Assembly: GCF_947539375.1 (NCBI RefSeq) | Contig: NZ_OX443569.1 | Coordinates: 1,116,001 to 1,180,000 of the forward strand | DNA length: 64,000 nucleotides | Reading direction: 5' to 3' | DNA from: Lactobacillus isalae | GTDB taxonomy: Bacteria > Bacillota > Bacilli > Lactobacillales > Lactobacillaceae | Shown here: piece by piece, positions 40,400 to 49,451 of the stretch | How positions within the stretch are numbered: position 1 is the stretch's first letter | Layout: every line of letters starts with the position of its first letter | Made by a program: the position numbers and the translations under genes | The notes under the pieces: generated by a model | Seen by the model: only the letters and a program-made list of their open reading frames with translations | Databases searched by the model: none | Told to the model about the DNA's origin: nothing

Positions 40400-41522
40400 C
40401 TGTATTCTTTTTATTTAAACGTCGTACTTTTACTTCAGGATCGGCACGTTCCATTTTGTTAATAGTTCGCTGTAAAAAATGGAGAAGTGGCTTATACTTC
40501 TCACCTAACAATCCAATTGTTTCGACAAAAAGTTCAACTGCAAATAGTAATCCTAGAATTAACAGCCAAATACCCCATCTAGGTGAAACCAAGGAAAGAA
40601 GCGATACAAAAGAAAAAATAAGTGATATTCCATAGATAGCCAACACAGTTTGTCTATGAGTTAATCCCATTCGCATTAACTGATGATGCAAATGATGTTT
40701 ATCTGCTTGAGAAATATTCTTTTTATTCAACTTGCGTCTAATCATTGCATAAACTGTATCAGTAATTGGAACTCCCAAAATTAGAATAGGAACTAATAAT
40801 GATACAAAAGTTACATTCTTTAATCCCTTCAAGGAAAGCACCGAAATCATAAAGCCAATATATAGCGCACCGGTATCCCCTAAAAAGATTTTAGCAGGAT
40901 GAAAATTATACGGCAAAAATCCTAGTAAACAAGCTGCTAACATGATACACATGATAGGAACATAGTGCTGCCAACTCTTCAAGAAGAAAAATCCGACAAT
41001 TCCCATCGTTACAAGTGAAATCAAGGTAACACCCGTTGCTAGTCCATCTAAGCCATCAATTAAATTAACAGCATTTGTTAAAGCAAGAATCCAAAAAATC
41101 GTGATTGGAAAACTCCACCAACCTAATTGAATGTGCCCTAATAAAGGTAAACTTAATTCTCTCACTTTAATTCCAGCAAGGAAATATACAACTAAAGATG
41201 CCACAAAAATTCCAAACATTTTTTGTCTAGGCTTTAGTTCTAAAATATCATCGATCAAACCAGTTAGAATAATAACACTAGATGCTAACAATACAGAAAA
41301 AAGCTCATGCGTTGGAAAATCTTTTCTCAGTAAAACAAATTCTCCAATATTAAAAGCCACAAAAATTGCTAATCCACCAATAGTAGGCATTGGCTTTTTA
41401 TTAATCCGGCGAGCATTTGGATTATCAACTGCACCCAAAACAAAAGCTAATTTTCTAATAAAAGGAGTTATAGCAGCAGTTATAATTACTAGTAAGAATA
41501 TATTTACAATTGTTTGAAACAT
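40380..41522 (-). CDS. tagO: Undecaprenyl-phosphate GlcNAc-1-phosphate transferase (TagO/WecA family)
   Basis: 380 residues with about 11 membrane segments. First committed step in wall teichoic acid or related envelope polymer synthesis: GlcNAc-1-P from UDP-GlcNAc onto undecaprenyl phosphate. Catalytic landmarks: GLIDDILELKPRQK (DD motif, about 87-100), NAVNLIDGLDGLATG (about 149-163), FLGDTGALYIGF and the HHLHHQLMRMG histidine cluster. The C-terminal 30 residues are basic. Monocistronic; convergent with yigZ. Confidence 0.93.
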   Translation of the reverse strand: MFQTIVNIFLLVIITAAITPFIRKLAFVLGAVDNPNARRINKKPMPTIGGLAIFVAFNIGEFVLLRKDFPTHELFSVLLASSVIILTGLIDDILELKPRQKMFGIFVASLVVYFLAGIKVRELSLPLLGHIQLGWWSFPITIFWILALTNAVNLIDGLDGLATGVTLISLVTMGIVGFFFLKSWQHYVPIMCIMLAACLLGFLPYNFHPAKIFLGDTGALYIGFMISVLSLKGLKNVTFVSLLVPILILGVPITDTVYAMIRRKLNKKNISQADKHHLHHQLMRMGLTHRQTVLAIYGISLIFSFVSLLSLVSPRWGIWLLILGLLFAVELFVETIGLLGEKYKPLLHFLQRTINKMERADPEVKVRRLNKKNTDKKDLR

Positions 41523-41596
41523 AACAATCTACTTTCTTAAACTTCTTTTTTTCATTATACCTACACCCCAATATAAACACAATAAAGCGATAAATA

Positions 41597-41624
41597 AAAA
41601 AGACGAATCTTAAGATTCGTCTTT
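41597..41624 (-). terminator. Terminator of rny
   Basis: AAAGACGAATCTT directly joined to its reverse complement; minus-strand T run follows. The stop codon of rny lies at the end of one arm. Confidence 0.8.
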
Positions 41625-43245
41625 ACTTAGCTATTGCAACAGCACGTTTTTCTCGAATAACCGTAACTTTAATGTTACCAGGATATTCCATATCTTGTTC
41701 AATTTGATTTCTAATGTCATGAGCAAGAATAGTAGTTCGAGCATCTGAAATCTTATCTGGCTCAACCATTACTCTTATCTCACGACCAGCTTGAATTGCA
41801 TATGCTTGCTTTACACCAATATGACCCTTAGCAATCGTTTCTAATTGCTCTAATCGGCGAATGTAATTTTCTAAAGATTCGCTTCGAGCACCTGGTCGAG
41901 CTGAGGAAATCGTATCAGCAGCCACAACTAGTTCCGCAATAAATGATAATTTCGGAACATCATCATGGTGAGCAGCAATTGCATTCACAACCAAATCTGG
42001 TTCATGATACTTTCGTGCAAGTTCAACACCAATTTCTACATGGGAGCCTTCGATTTCATGATCAATTGACTTCCCAATATCGTGTAATAATCCTGCGCGT
42101 ACCGCTATTTTTTCGTCTAAACCAAGTTCAGCAGCCATCACACCTGTTAACTTACCTACTTCAATTGAGTGAGATAAAACATTTTGTCCATAAGAAGTAC
42201 GATATTTTAAGCGACCCAAAATTTTTACTAATTCTGGATGCATCTTATGAATACCAAGCTCCATTAAGGCACTTTCTCCAGCTTCGTAAATATCGTCATT
42301 AACTTCCTTACGAGCTCGATCGACCATTTCTTCGATCCGTGCCGGATGGATTCGACCATCTTTAATTAAACGCTCTAAAGCTCTCTTGGCAATTTCACGC
42401 CTAATTGGATCAAAACCACTTAAGACAACCACATCCGGAGTATCGTCAATAATTACATCTACTCCTGTTAGAGCCTCAAATGAACGAATATTTCTACCTT
42501 CACGACCAATAATACGACCCTTCATATCATCGCTTGGTAAATTAACAACTGAAACAGTCTTCTCAGAAACTGTATCTGCTGCACTACTTTGAATTGCATC
42601 AACAATTACTTTACGAGCAAAATGATCTGCTTTTGCTTTAGCAAGTTGGTTGCTCTCTTCGATCATTTCCGCTCTTTCTTTAACCAATTGGTCAGAAAGT
42701 TTATCTAAAACGATCTTTTTAGCATCTTCTTGGTTCAACTCTGCAACTTCATAGAGCTTTTGCTCTCGCTCGGTCACTAATTGATCGGCTCTCTTTTCTT
42801 TTTCTAAAACTTGAGCCTGCAATTTTTTAATTTGGTTTTCTTTTTGTGTGAGTTGTGAATCTTTCTGATCCAGCAAACTATCTTTATGATCAATAGCATC
42901 TTCACGTTGCAGTAAGCGATTTTCTTGTCTAGAAACTTCTTGTCGACGTTCATTAAGCTCATTATCTACTCTTTCACGATAATGATGAATTTCTTCTTGT
43001 GCCTCCAAGATTTTTTCTTTTTTTGCATCAGCTGCTGCTTTCTTCATAGCTTCTTTTTGTGAAGCAAGATCAGCTTTTACAGCTTTAGCTTTACTTTCTG
43101 CATCTGCCAAGATGTGTTTTGCATCATGAGCTGCGTTTTGTGCCTGAGTTTCCCATTTATTCTTACGGATACTATATCCAGCACAACCTCCAACTAAGAC
43201 AGAAACAATAGCGACAGCAACAGGAACTAAAATTGTATTTATCAT
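41623..43245 (-). CDS. rny: Ribonuclease Y
   Basis: 540 residues. Membrane-anchored endoribonuclease that initiates mRNA decay in many Firmicutes. N-terminal membrane anchor ([19 protein letters not shown], about 5-24), a long charged coiled coil (about 40-200), a KH domain ([19 protein letters not shown]) and an HD domain with [13 protein letters not shown] and IAAHHDD. Follows recA, as in many lactobacilli, but separated by a terminator. Confidence 0.97.
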   Translation of the reverse strand: MINTILVPVAVAIVSVLVGGCAGYSIRKNKWETQAQNAAHDAKHILADAESKAKAVKADLASQKEAMKKAAADAKKEKILEAQEEIHHYRERVDNELNERRQEVSRQENRLLQREDAIDHKDSLLDQKDSQLTQKENQIKKLQAQVLEKEKRADQLVTEREQKLYEVAELNQEDAKKIVLDKLSDQLVKERAEMIEESNQLAKAKADHFARKVIVDAIQSSAADTVSEKTVSVVNLPSDDMKGRIIGREGRNIRSFEALTGVDVIIDDTPDVVVLSGFDPIRREIAKRALERLIKDGRIHPARIEEMVDRARKEVNDDIYEAGESALMELGIHKMHPELVKILGRLKYRTSYGQNVLSHSIEVGKLTGVMAAELGLDEKIAVRAGLLHDIGKSIDHEIEGSHVEIGVELARKYHEPDLVVNAIAAHHDDVPKLSFIAELVVAADTISSARPGARSESLENYIRRLEQLETIAKGHIGVKQAYAIQAGREIRVMVEPDKISDARTTILAHDIRNQIEQDMEYPGNIKVTVIREKRAVAIAK

Positions 43246-43325
43246 ATCTTTTACTATCGCCTTTTTTATAGAATTATTTCACACATTATTAATAATAAAA
43301 GTATCGTGAAGTGATGTCAATCATA

Positions 43326-43357
43326 CAAAAAACCTTGGCAGTTAAAAGCCAAGGTTT
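43326..43357 (-). terminator. Terminator of recA
   Basis: Perfect AAACCTTGGC/GCCAAGGTTT stem, 8-nt loop, T run on the minus strand. Confidence 0.85.
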
Positions 43358-43372
43358 AATTGTATTTGTTTA

Positions 43373-44461
43373 CTATTTTTTTTCGCTTTTTTCATCGGCA
43401 GCATCTTTATTTGCTGCTTCCTTTTCCTGCTTAATCTTTTCAGGATTTTCACGATCTTCAATTGCTTTAGCATCAATACCATATGCTTCGCGAACTTTTG
43501 CTTTTACTTCATCGTAAACATCTGGATGTTCTTCTAGATACTGCTTAGCATTTTCACGACCTTGTCCAATACGATCATCACCATATGAATACCATGAACC
43601 AGCCTTTTTAATGATATCTTTGTCGGCAGCCATATCAATTAACTCACCAGTTTGAGAAATTCCCTTACCATACATAATATCAACTTCTGCAACTTTAAAT
43701 GGTGGAGCAACCTTGTTCTTGACAACCTTTAACTTAACACGGTTACCAATTACATCTGAACCTTGCTTAATTTGTTCTGCACGACGAACTTCTAATCGAA
43801 TAGTAGAATAGAATTTTAAAGCACGACCACCAGGAGTAGTTTCTGGATTTCCAAACATAACCCCAACTTTTTCACGAATCTGGTTGATGAAAACGGCAAT
43901 AGTTTTAGTCTTAGAAATATTCCCAGACAACTTACGTAAGGCCTGGCTCATTAATCTTGCCTGCAAACCAACATGAGAATCTCCCATATCTCCATCAATT
44001 TCAGCTCTAGGTACTAAAGCGGCAACTGAATCCACAACTAAAATATCAATTGCACCACTAGCAATTAAAGTATCTGCAATTTGTAATCCTTCTTCACCAG
44101 TATTTGGTTGAGATAAGATTAGTGAGTCAATATCTACACCCAGAGCTTCGGCATAGGCAGGATCCATTGCATTTTCAGCATCAATATAAGCAGCCGTTCC
44201 TCCACGTTTTTGAACTTCTGCAACTGCATGAAGGGCTACAGTCGTCTTACCAGAACTTTCTGGTCCATATACTTCGATAATTCGTCCGCGTGGATATCCA
44301 CCAACTCCAAGAGCAGCATCTAAAGCTAGTGAACCGGAAGGAATAGTGGAAATTTGAGTGTCTACCTTTTCACCCATGCGCATAACTGCGCCTTTTCCAA
44401 AGTCTTTTTCAATCTTCTTTAAGGCAATATCTAAGGCCTTCTTTTTATCATCTTTAGCCAA
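43373..44461 (-). CDS. recA: Recombinase RecA
   Basis: 362 residues from a TTG start with a strong GGAGGAAGAGA ribosome binding site. Central strand-exchange protein and LexA co-protease. Walker A GPESSGKT (about 69-76), Walker [14 protein letters not shown], loop L2 region [19 protein letters not shown] and the highly charged C-terminal tail are present. Monocistronic, with a promoter at 44491-44520 and an SOS-type operator upstream. Also needed for natural transformation, relevant to the com genes nearby. Confidence 0.98.
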   Translation of the reverse strand: MAKDDKKKALDIALKKIEKDFGKGAVMRMGEKVDTQISTIPSGSLALDAALGVGGYPRGRIIEVYGPESSGKTTVALHAVAEVQKRGGTAAYIDAENAMDPAYAEALGVDIDSLILSQPNTGEEGLQIADTLIASGAIDILVVDSVAALVPRAEIDGDMGDSHVGLQARLMSQALRKLSGNISKTKTIAVFINQIREKVGVMFGNPETTPGGRALKFYSTIRLEVRRAEQIKQGSDVIGNRVKLKVVKNKVAPPFKVAEVDIMYGKGISQTGELIDMAADKDIIKKAGSWYSYGDDRIGQGRENAKQYLEEHPDVYDEVKAKVREAYGIDAKAIEDRENPEKIKQEKEAANKDAADEKSEKK

Positions 44462-44490
44462 ATCTCTTCCTCCTTATTCATTTATTAATA

Positions 44491-44520
44491 ATTATACTTG
44501 GTTTGGCTACCTAAAAGCAA
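44491..44520 (-). promoter_or_regulatory. Promoter of recA
   Basis: Minus strand: -35 TTGCTT (44520-44515), 18-bp spacer, -10 TATAAT (44496-44491). Confidence 0.7.
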
Positions 44521-44557
44521 GAGAAATACGAACTAGCGTTCAATATCGTATTTCTCT
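44520..44557. promoter_or_regulatory. SOS box nested in a 12-bp-arm dyad upstream of recA
   Basis: GAACTAGCGTTC at 44530-44541 fits GAAC-N4-GTTC, the Gram-positive SOS core. It sits between AGAGAAATACGA (44520-44531) and its exact complement (44546-44557). The inner box overlaps the left arm. LexA-family control of recA is likely; the role of the outer arms is unknown. Confidence 0.65.
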
Positions 44558-44591
44558 ACTTTTTATTACGTAATTTTTCTTTATTTTTTTC

Positions 44592-44618
44592 AAAAAAAAG
44601 AAGCATTTCTGCTTCTTT
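44592..44618 (-). terminator. Terminator of pgsA
   Basis: AAAGAAGCA/TGCTTCTTT stem with a 4-nt loop and long minus-strand T run. Confidence 0.82.
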
Positions 44619-44623
44619 TAGTC

Positions 44624-45187
44624 TTAAATTTCGCCTTTAAATACGTCACCACTCTGCTTAAAGTAATCATAACCAGAGTAAATAGTAAAGATTAAGCAAA
44701 TGTACAATAAAATAGTACCAATATAGTAAACATCGCCAAGTAATAAGAAAATAATCGATAACATTTGAGTTGTTGTCTTAATCTTACCCGGCATCTTTGC
44801 TGCCAAAACTTGTCCCTTATTTTCAGCTAAGATTAATCTTAAACCAGTAACTGCAAGTTCGCGGCAAACAATAATTGCTACTACCCATGCTGGTGCTAAG
44901 TTTAATGAAATCAAAAATACAAAGGCTGTCATAGTTAACATTTTATCCGCTAATGGATCAGCAAATTTTCCAAAGTTAGTAACTAAATTTCTTGAACGAG
45001 CGATATGTCCGTCTAAAAAGTCAGTTATTGAAGCTACTGCAAAAATTACTGCAGCCAATACATGAGACCAATAAATATGCGCACCTAAAAAAGTTGCACC
45101 ACCAGCTGGCCAGTTAAAAATTAAAACTAGCATAAAAACTGGAATCATAAAAATTCTGAACATAGTTAATTTATTTGGTAAATTCAT
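44624..45187 (-). CDS. pgsA: CDP-diacylglycerol--glycerol-3-phosphate 3-phosphatidyltransferase
   Basis: 187 residues, about five membrane segments. Makes phosphatidylglycerophosphate, precursor of phosphatidylglycerol. The CDP-alcohol phosphotransferase signature D-x2-DG-x2-AR-x8-G-x3-D-x3-D is complete (begins at DFLDGHIAR, about residue 60). Its start codon overlaps the rodZ-like stop, so it is translationally coupled at the end of the ymfF-ymfH-ymfI-rodZ-pgsA group. Confidence 0.97.
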   Translation of the reverse strand: MNLPNKLTMFRIFMIPVFMLVLIFNWPAGGATFLGAHIYWSHVLAAVIFAVASITDFLDGHIARSRNLVTNFGKFADPLADKMLTMTAFVFLISLNLAPAWVVAIIVCRELAVTGLRLILAENKGQVLAAKMPGKIKTTTQMLSIIFLLLGDVYYIGTILLYICLIFTIYSGYDYFKQSGDVFKGEI

Positions 45188-46215
45188 TAACGGTTACTTT
45201 GACCTCCGTTGTTTTGATTAGTAGTTGTTTGTCCTTGCGTATTATTTTGCGTATTTTGTGTACCTTGGGTGTTTTGAGTATTTTGGTTTTGCTGTGTTTG
45301 AGTATTTACAGTATTTGTAGTAGTTGAACTTTGAGTAGTTGCACTACTTTGAGTGCTACTGCTTTGGCTAGTTTGTCCAGTAAAAGTAAATCTCACTGTC
45401 ATCGGTGAAGCTGGATTAGTAGCATTATGTGCGTTTACCTTTTTACCAGCTAAGGTCAAAGTAGTTGAAACGCTATTCCCCATTTGTACAGAAACATTAC
45501 TTACATTTTGTGGCAATTGAACAGAATGTTTGCCATTTGCTTTTAATGTTCCTTGCCAAACTGAAGAACCGTTAACTAAAATTTGTGCCCAAACTTCATT
45601 TTTAGTTGTACCTAAAGTTAAAGTACGATCATTCTTCATCCCGCTAACACGGTAGCTATTATTGCCTAAACTAGAAATCTTAATTTCTGAAGCTGTAGCT
45701 TTAGAAGTTGATTTCTTCTTAGATGAAGTTTTAGATTTTGAAGATTTAATACGAGAAGAAGAAACAGTTACATTCTCTGCTTGATTTGCTGATTGTTGAT
45801 CGGTTCCAGTAAAGAAGCGTGTATAAACGATGTAAACTACTAAAATTACTAAAACAACGCCTACTACCGTAGCAATTTGTGGCAAGTAACTACGCCACAT
45901 ACCTTTACGATTATTGGTAGTTTCTTTAATTCTCTCGCTCTTATTATCAATCGAATTTTCAACATATTCTTCTGGTTTTGCCTCAGGCACTTCAGACTTA
46001 TAATCTGCTAACAATTCTTTACCATTAAGGCCAACTACATCAGCAAATTGTCTAATAAAAGCTCTCACATAAAAATCTCCTGGCAATTGATCAAAATCAT
46101 CATTTTCAATTGCTGTAAGATATCTACGCTGAATCTTGGTTATTTTTTCTACATCTTCAATCGACATGCCCTTTGCCTTACGAGCACTGCGTAATTTATC
46201 TCCAATATCTGCCAT
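45187..46215 (-). CDS. RodZ/YmfM-like helix-turn-helix membrane protein
   Basis: 342 residues. Cytoplasmic HTH domain of the RodZ type (residues 6-70, LRSARKAKGMSIEDVEKITK), linker, one membrane span (about 110-134), a Ser/Lys-rich stretch, an extracellular DUF4115-like beta domain (about 175-265) and a Gln/Asn/Thr low-complexity tail from about 270. RodZ links MreB to the elongation machinery in rod-shaped bacteria, so a cell-shape role is probable. Gene order with pgsA and ymfI supports the family call. Confidence 0.85.
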   Translation of the reverse strand: MADIGDKLRSARKAKGMSIEDVEKITKIQRRYLTAIENDDFDQLPGDFYVRAFIRQFADVVGLNGKELLADYKSEVPEAKPEEYVENSIDNKSERIKETTNNRKGMWRSYLPQIATVVGVVLVILVVYIVYTRFFTGTDQQSANQAENVTVSSSRIKSSKSKTSSKKKSTSKATASEIKISSLGNNSYRVSGMKNDRTLTLGTTKNEVWAQILVNGSSVWQGTLKANGKHSVQLPQNVSNVSVQMGNSVSTTLTLAGKKVNAHNATNPASPMTVRFTFTGQTSQSSSTQSSATTQSSTTTNTVNTQTQQNQNTQNTQGTQNTQNNTQGQTTTNQNNGGQSNR

Positions 46216-46273
46216 AATATCCTCTCAACTTTTTGCAATAATTCAAATATGAGTATACCAAACTAATCAACCA

Positions 46274-47002
46274 TTAAACAAGCCAACCACCATCGACATA
46301 AATCGTTTGGCCTGTCAAATAGTCCGAACGTTCATCAAGCAAGTTCTCCACCCAAAACGATATGTCTGCTGGTCTAGCCAATCGGCCCGCTGGAATCTCA
46401 TTTTTCACTTCATTTAAAGTCTCCGCATCAAAAATTGCATTCATTGGTGTATCTACTGCTCCAGGAGCAATTACATTTACTGTCAAGTTAGCTGACGCGA
46501 CTTCACGCGCATATCCTTGTACAAAGCTTGATAGGCCGCCTTTACTTGCACTATATACACTCTCAAGGGCGCTTGCTTGACCTCCGTATACAGATCCAAT
46601 AAACACTATTCTTCCGTGCTCACGCTTTAAAAGCTGTGATTCTAAAAGCGACGTTATCTTTATCGGAACTAACAAATTAACCTGCATAATTTTTTCTATT
46701 TGGTCTAATCCTTGACTGCCAAGAAACTGATAATTAGTAATTCCTTGAGTAAAAATAGCGGCACTTATCGGTAAAAGACTGGAAATCGTTTTCTTAATTA
46801 CCTCGTCTTTAGCTAAAAAATCGAGTTTCAATGAAAAGAATTCCTGATCTGGATACCTACTAATTAGTTCTCTTACCATTTCTTCAGCATCCTGCTTGCT
46901 ATTATTATAGTGAATATATAAGGACCAACCTTTTTCAGCTAATTCAGCTGCAATAGTCTTACCGATTCCTCCTGTTGCACCAAAAATTATTGCACGTTTC
47001 AT
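46274..47002 (-). CDS. ymfI: Short-chain dehydrogenase/reductase (YmfI-like)
   Basis: 242 residues. SDR cofactor loop IFGATGGIGKTIA (about 5-17), active-site Ser in VFIGSVYG, and Tyr-x3-Lys in YSASKGG (about 151-157). Resembles FabG-like 3-oxoacyl reductases, but in this neighbourhood it is the conserved YmfI whose substrate is not established. It follows ymfH immediately. Confidence 0.85.
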   Translation of the reverse strand: MKRAIIFGATGGIGKTIAAELAEKGWSLYIHYNNSKQDAEEMVRELISRYPDQEFFSLKLDFLAKDEVIKKTISSLLPISAAIFTQGITNYQFLGSQGLDQIEKIMQVNLLVPIKITSLLESQLLKREHGRIVFIGSVYGGQASALESVYSASKGGLSSFVQGYAREVASANLTVNVIAPGAVDTPMNAIFDAETLNEVKNEIPAGRLARPADISFWVENLLDERSDYLTGQTIYVDGGWLV

Positions 47003-48238
47003 TTAATTAGCTTCCTCTTCGCTTTTTAAAATTGTAGTAAATATATCACTTTTAGCTAGAATATTATCAACTGCGGTATAAAATTCATTAAAACTTAAAG
47101 ATTGAATTGCTTGCACTGCTACATTAAAGTCATCATTTTCAAGTCCATATTCGGCTTCTTCAATCGCAATTGTACTCAAATCATCAAATTCTCTAATTGT
47201 TTGAGCCAAAGCTTCTTTCTTTTGAAATACAAACGCATCTTCAGATATAGGGACTTCTAAAAGTTGGTTTTTAGTGTTTTCTAAAAATAGATCTGGTTTA
47301 TTAGAAGCGCCAATGATTGTAGCAAAGTTTCCTTCTGTAGTATAAGAAACTTGAAGTTCCATTGGTGAATTTAAAATTCCTTGCTTTTGCATTTTTTCAA
47401 ACCAAGGACTAGTTACTCCTAATTTAGCCTGAAGCATCATTTCAAGAATACTTTGTGCTGTGCTATTTTTTAATCCTATCTTTTCAAAATCAGGTAATCT
47501 AATTCCGACACCAACCCGTGAAGTGGCTAAATCCGATTCAATAACTGTATTATGCTGCTTTTGCGGCTTTACAAGTTTGACTTTTTTGGGAGCAAGATTT
47601 TTAGAAGTTAGGTACTTACTTTCAAGCTTTCCCACTTCACGTAGAATCTCTTTTGTTTGATTTTCGCTAAATCCCCCACATGCAACAAATTCCATCCGGC
47701 TGGTGACATAATTATCATCATAAATTTCTTGTAAAATATCTGGCGTCATTTTCTTCAGACTAGCCTTGGTACCAGTTAAATCTTCAGCCAGATTCGTTTT
47801 TGGAAACATCATTTGCATTAATTCATAATTTACTTGCCAGTTAGGATCATCTTGATACATTGCTAGTTCTTGAGCAATAATTTTGGCTTCTTTAGAAACA
47901 TTACTCTTAGTAAAGTGTGTTGTCCCAACTAACTCAAAAATTAGGGGTAAAACTTGCCGCCAATGCTCTGTAAAGCTAGCATAGAACATTGTTTCATTGT
48001 ATGTAGTAAAGGCATTCGTTGATGCCCCAATTGCCTCAAATCGTTGGGAAATATCTCCATTTTTTTTAGTAAATAGTTTGTGTTCTAAAAAATGAGCTCC
48101 ACCGCATAACTTTTGTGGATCACTCCCACCAAAATCTACAATAATTCCCATAAATTTTTGAGTAAAAAGTGGCCTTCTAATTACCTTTGCTCGAAATCCA
48201 GACTTATATTCTCTGCTTGTTACATCTAATTTTTTCAT
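47003..48238 (-). CDS. ymfH: M16 family zinc protease, active subunit (YmfH-like)
   Basis: 411 residues from the ATG at 48238, which overlaps the ymfF stop (ATGA); the longer TTG start is less likely. The inverted zinc motif HFLEH is at about 46-50, the usual HxxEH of M16 peptidases, with a downstream glutamate region. In M16B enzymes one subunit carries the zinc site and a partner lacks it; here YmfF is that partner. Substrate is unknown. Last peptidase gene before ymfI. Confidence 0.9.
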   Translation of the reverse strand: MKKLDVTSREYKSGFRAKVIRRPLFTQKFMGIIVDFGGSDPQKLCGGAHFLEHKLFTKKNGDISQRFEAIGASTNAFTTYNETMFYASFTEHWRQVLPLIFELVGTTHFTKSNVSKEAKIIAQELAMYQDDPNWQVNYELMQMMFPKTNLAEDLTGTKASLKKMTPDILQEIYDDNYVTSRMEFVACGGFSENQTKEILREVGKLESKYLTSKNLAPKKVKLVKPQKQHNTVIESDLATSRVGVGIRLPDFEKIGLKNSTAQSILEMMLQAKLGVTSPWFEKMQKQGILNSPMELQVSYTTEGNFATIIGASNKPDLFLENTKNQLLEVPISEDAFVFQKKEALAQTIREFDDLSTIAIEEAEYGLENDDFNVAVQAIQSLSFNEFYTAVDNILAKSDIFTTILKSEEEAN

Positions 48239-49449
48239 TTTAAACAATAGCTTTCGTTAAAGTACAATTTTTGGCTAAATTCAACTAATTTTTCTATCTT
48301 AAATCTATCAACATCGCTGATTCGCTGAGTAAAAGTATAATCGCGTCCTCTAAGAGCGTTTGCCAACATTTGAATCAAAATTAAATCTTGACGATCAGTA
48401 CTTATTTGATAATTACGTTTTAAAGCTGCCTTCGCCTTTACAAAGGTATCTTCGTCTACCTTACCTTCTTGAACAGCTTTTACACTGCTTTTAATTGCTC
48501 TAGTGGCAGCTGTAATCTTATCTTTAGAAATTCCTGTACTTATTAAGAAAAGAGAATTATTAACGTAATTAGTAGCATCAATTGCGTAAGCGGCGCCTAA
48601 TTTCTTTCGAACTTCAGTAAACAATTTAGATGACTCATCTCCAGCAAGATATTCTCCCAAAAATAAGCCGCCAAATTGTTTAAAATGCACCGGAAGCGAT
48701 TGATCATAGCCATATCCAATCAAAAGTTGAGCTTGTTCACTCTTAAACTGAATTTCTTTTTCAATTGGATCTTCCTTTGTAGGAATAGACAGCGTTGGAA
48801 CTACAAAATCATCAAAATATCCTGCCCAATCAATTTGTTGCTGCACTAAATCAGTCAAACTGTCAGGATCTTGAGCTTGACCCAAGCAAAATGCAGGTGC
48901 ATTTCTCAAAGTATCAAAAAACGATTTAACTTCTTCTAAGCTAGCATTTTTTAAAGTTTCTTCATCCCCAAAAACACTATCTTGATAGTTCGGAGTGCTT
49001 CGATACCAATTATTAAAGAAACCACTTAAAGCAAAATTTGCTGGCAATTCATAATATTGTTTTCTTTCCTGCTCAAGCTGTCTTTTTGCCAATTCTAATA
49101 ATTGACCATCAAAAAGTGGCTCTTTTACCACCTTAAAAAAGGCATCCATTACTACCTGATAATTATAATCAGGATCTAGAATTTCTCTTGGCTCAACAAA
49201 ATTTATAGTGTAAAAAACCACAATTTGATTTCCAAATACTTCCGGAAAAACCTGCAAACTTGCGTTATAAAGGTTTGAAAATGTTCTCGCTTGTACGTTA
49301 ATTCCGGGAAACGCCTTACTAGCGTTACTTTGCATACAGGCTAAGATATTTGCCAAAGCCAACGTTTTCTTATCTAATGGTAAACGCAAAAAACAGCCGA
49401 GCGTGGCTGTTTTAAATTTTAAATTATGGTCAATTCTAATATTCGTCAT
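48235..49449 (-). CDS. ymfF: M16 peptidase-like protein without zinc motif (YmfF-like)
   Basis: 404 residues with M16-type repeats (LLIGYGYDQSLPVHFKQFGGLFLGEYLAG; KLGAAYAIDATNYVNNSLF). No HxxEH motif is present, so it should be the non-catalytic subunit that pairs with YmfH and contributes the substrate-binding arginine/tyrosine region. Overlaps ymfH by 4 bp, consistent with equimolar production. Lies 2 bp after ftsK. Confidence 0.88.
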   Translation of the reverse strand: MTNIRIDHNLKFKTATLGCFLRLPLDKKTLALANILACMQSNASKAFPGINVQARTFSNLYNASLQVFPEVFGNQIVVFYTINFVEPREILDPDYNYQVVMDAFFKVVKEPLFDGQLLELAKRQLEQERKQYYELPANFALSGFFNNWYRSTPNYQDSVFGDEETLKNASLEEVKSFFDTLRNAPAFCLGQAQDPDSLTDLVQQQIDWAGYFDDFVVPTLSIPTKEDPIEKEIQFKSEQAQLLIGYGYDQSLPVHFKQFGGLFLGEYLAGDESSKLFTEVRKKLGAAYAIDATNYVNNSLFLISTGISKDKITAATRAIKSSVKAVQEGKVDEDTFVKAKAALKRNYQISTDRQDLILIQMLANALRGRDYTFTQRISDVDRFKIEKLVEFSQKLYFNESYCLK

Positions 49450-49451
49450 AA

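Noticed and set aside
45187-45410. Possible tandem-repeat or CRISPR-like element
   Set aside because: The repetition is codon-level low complexity inside the RodZ-like coding frame, without regular spacers.
48235-49449. Inactivated protease gene (pseudogene) at ymfF
   Set aside because: Absence of HxxEH is normal for the non-catalytic M16B partner; the frame is complete and coupled to ymfH.
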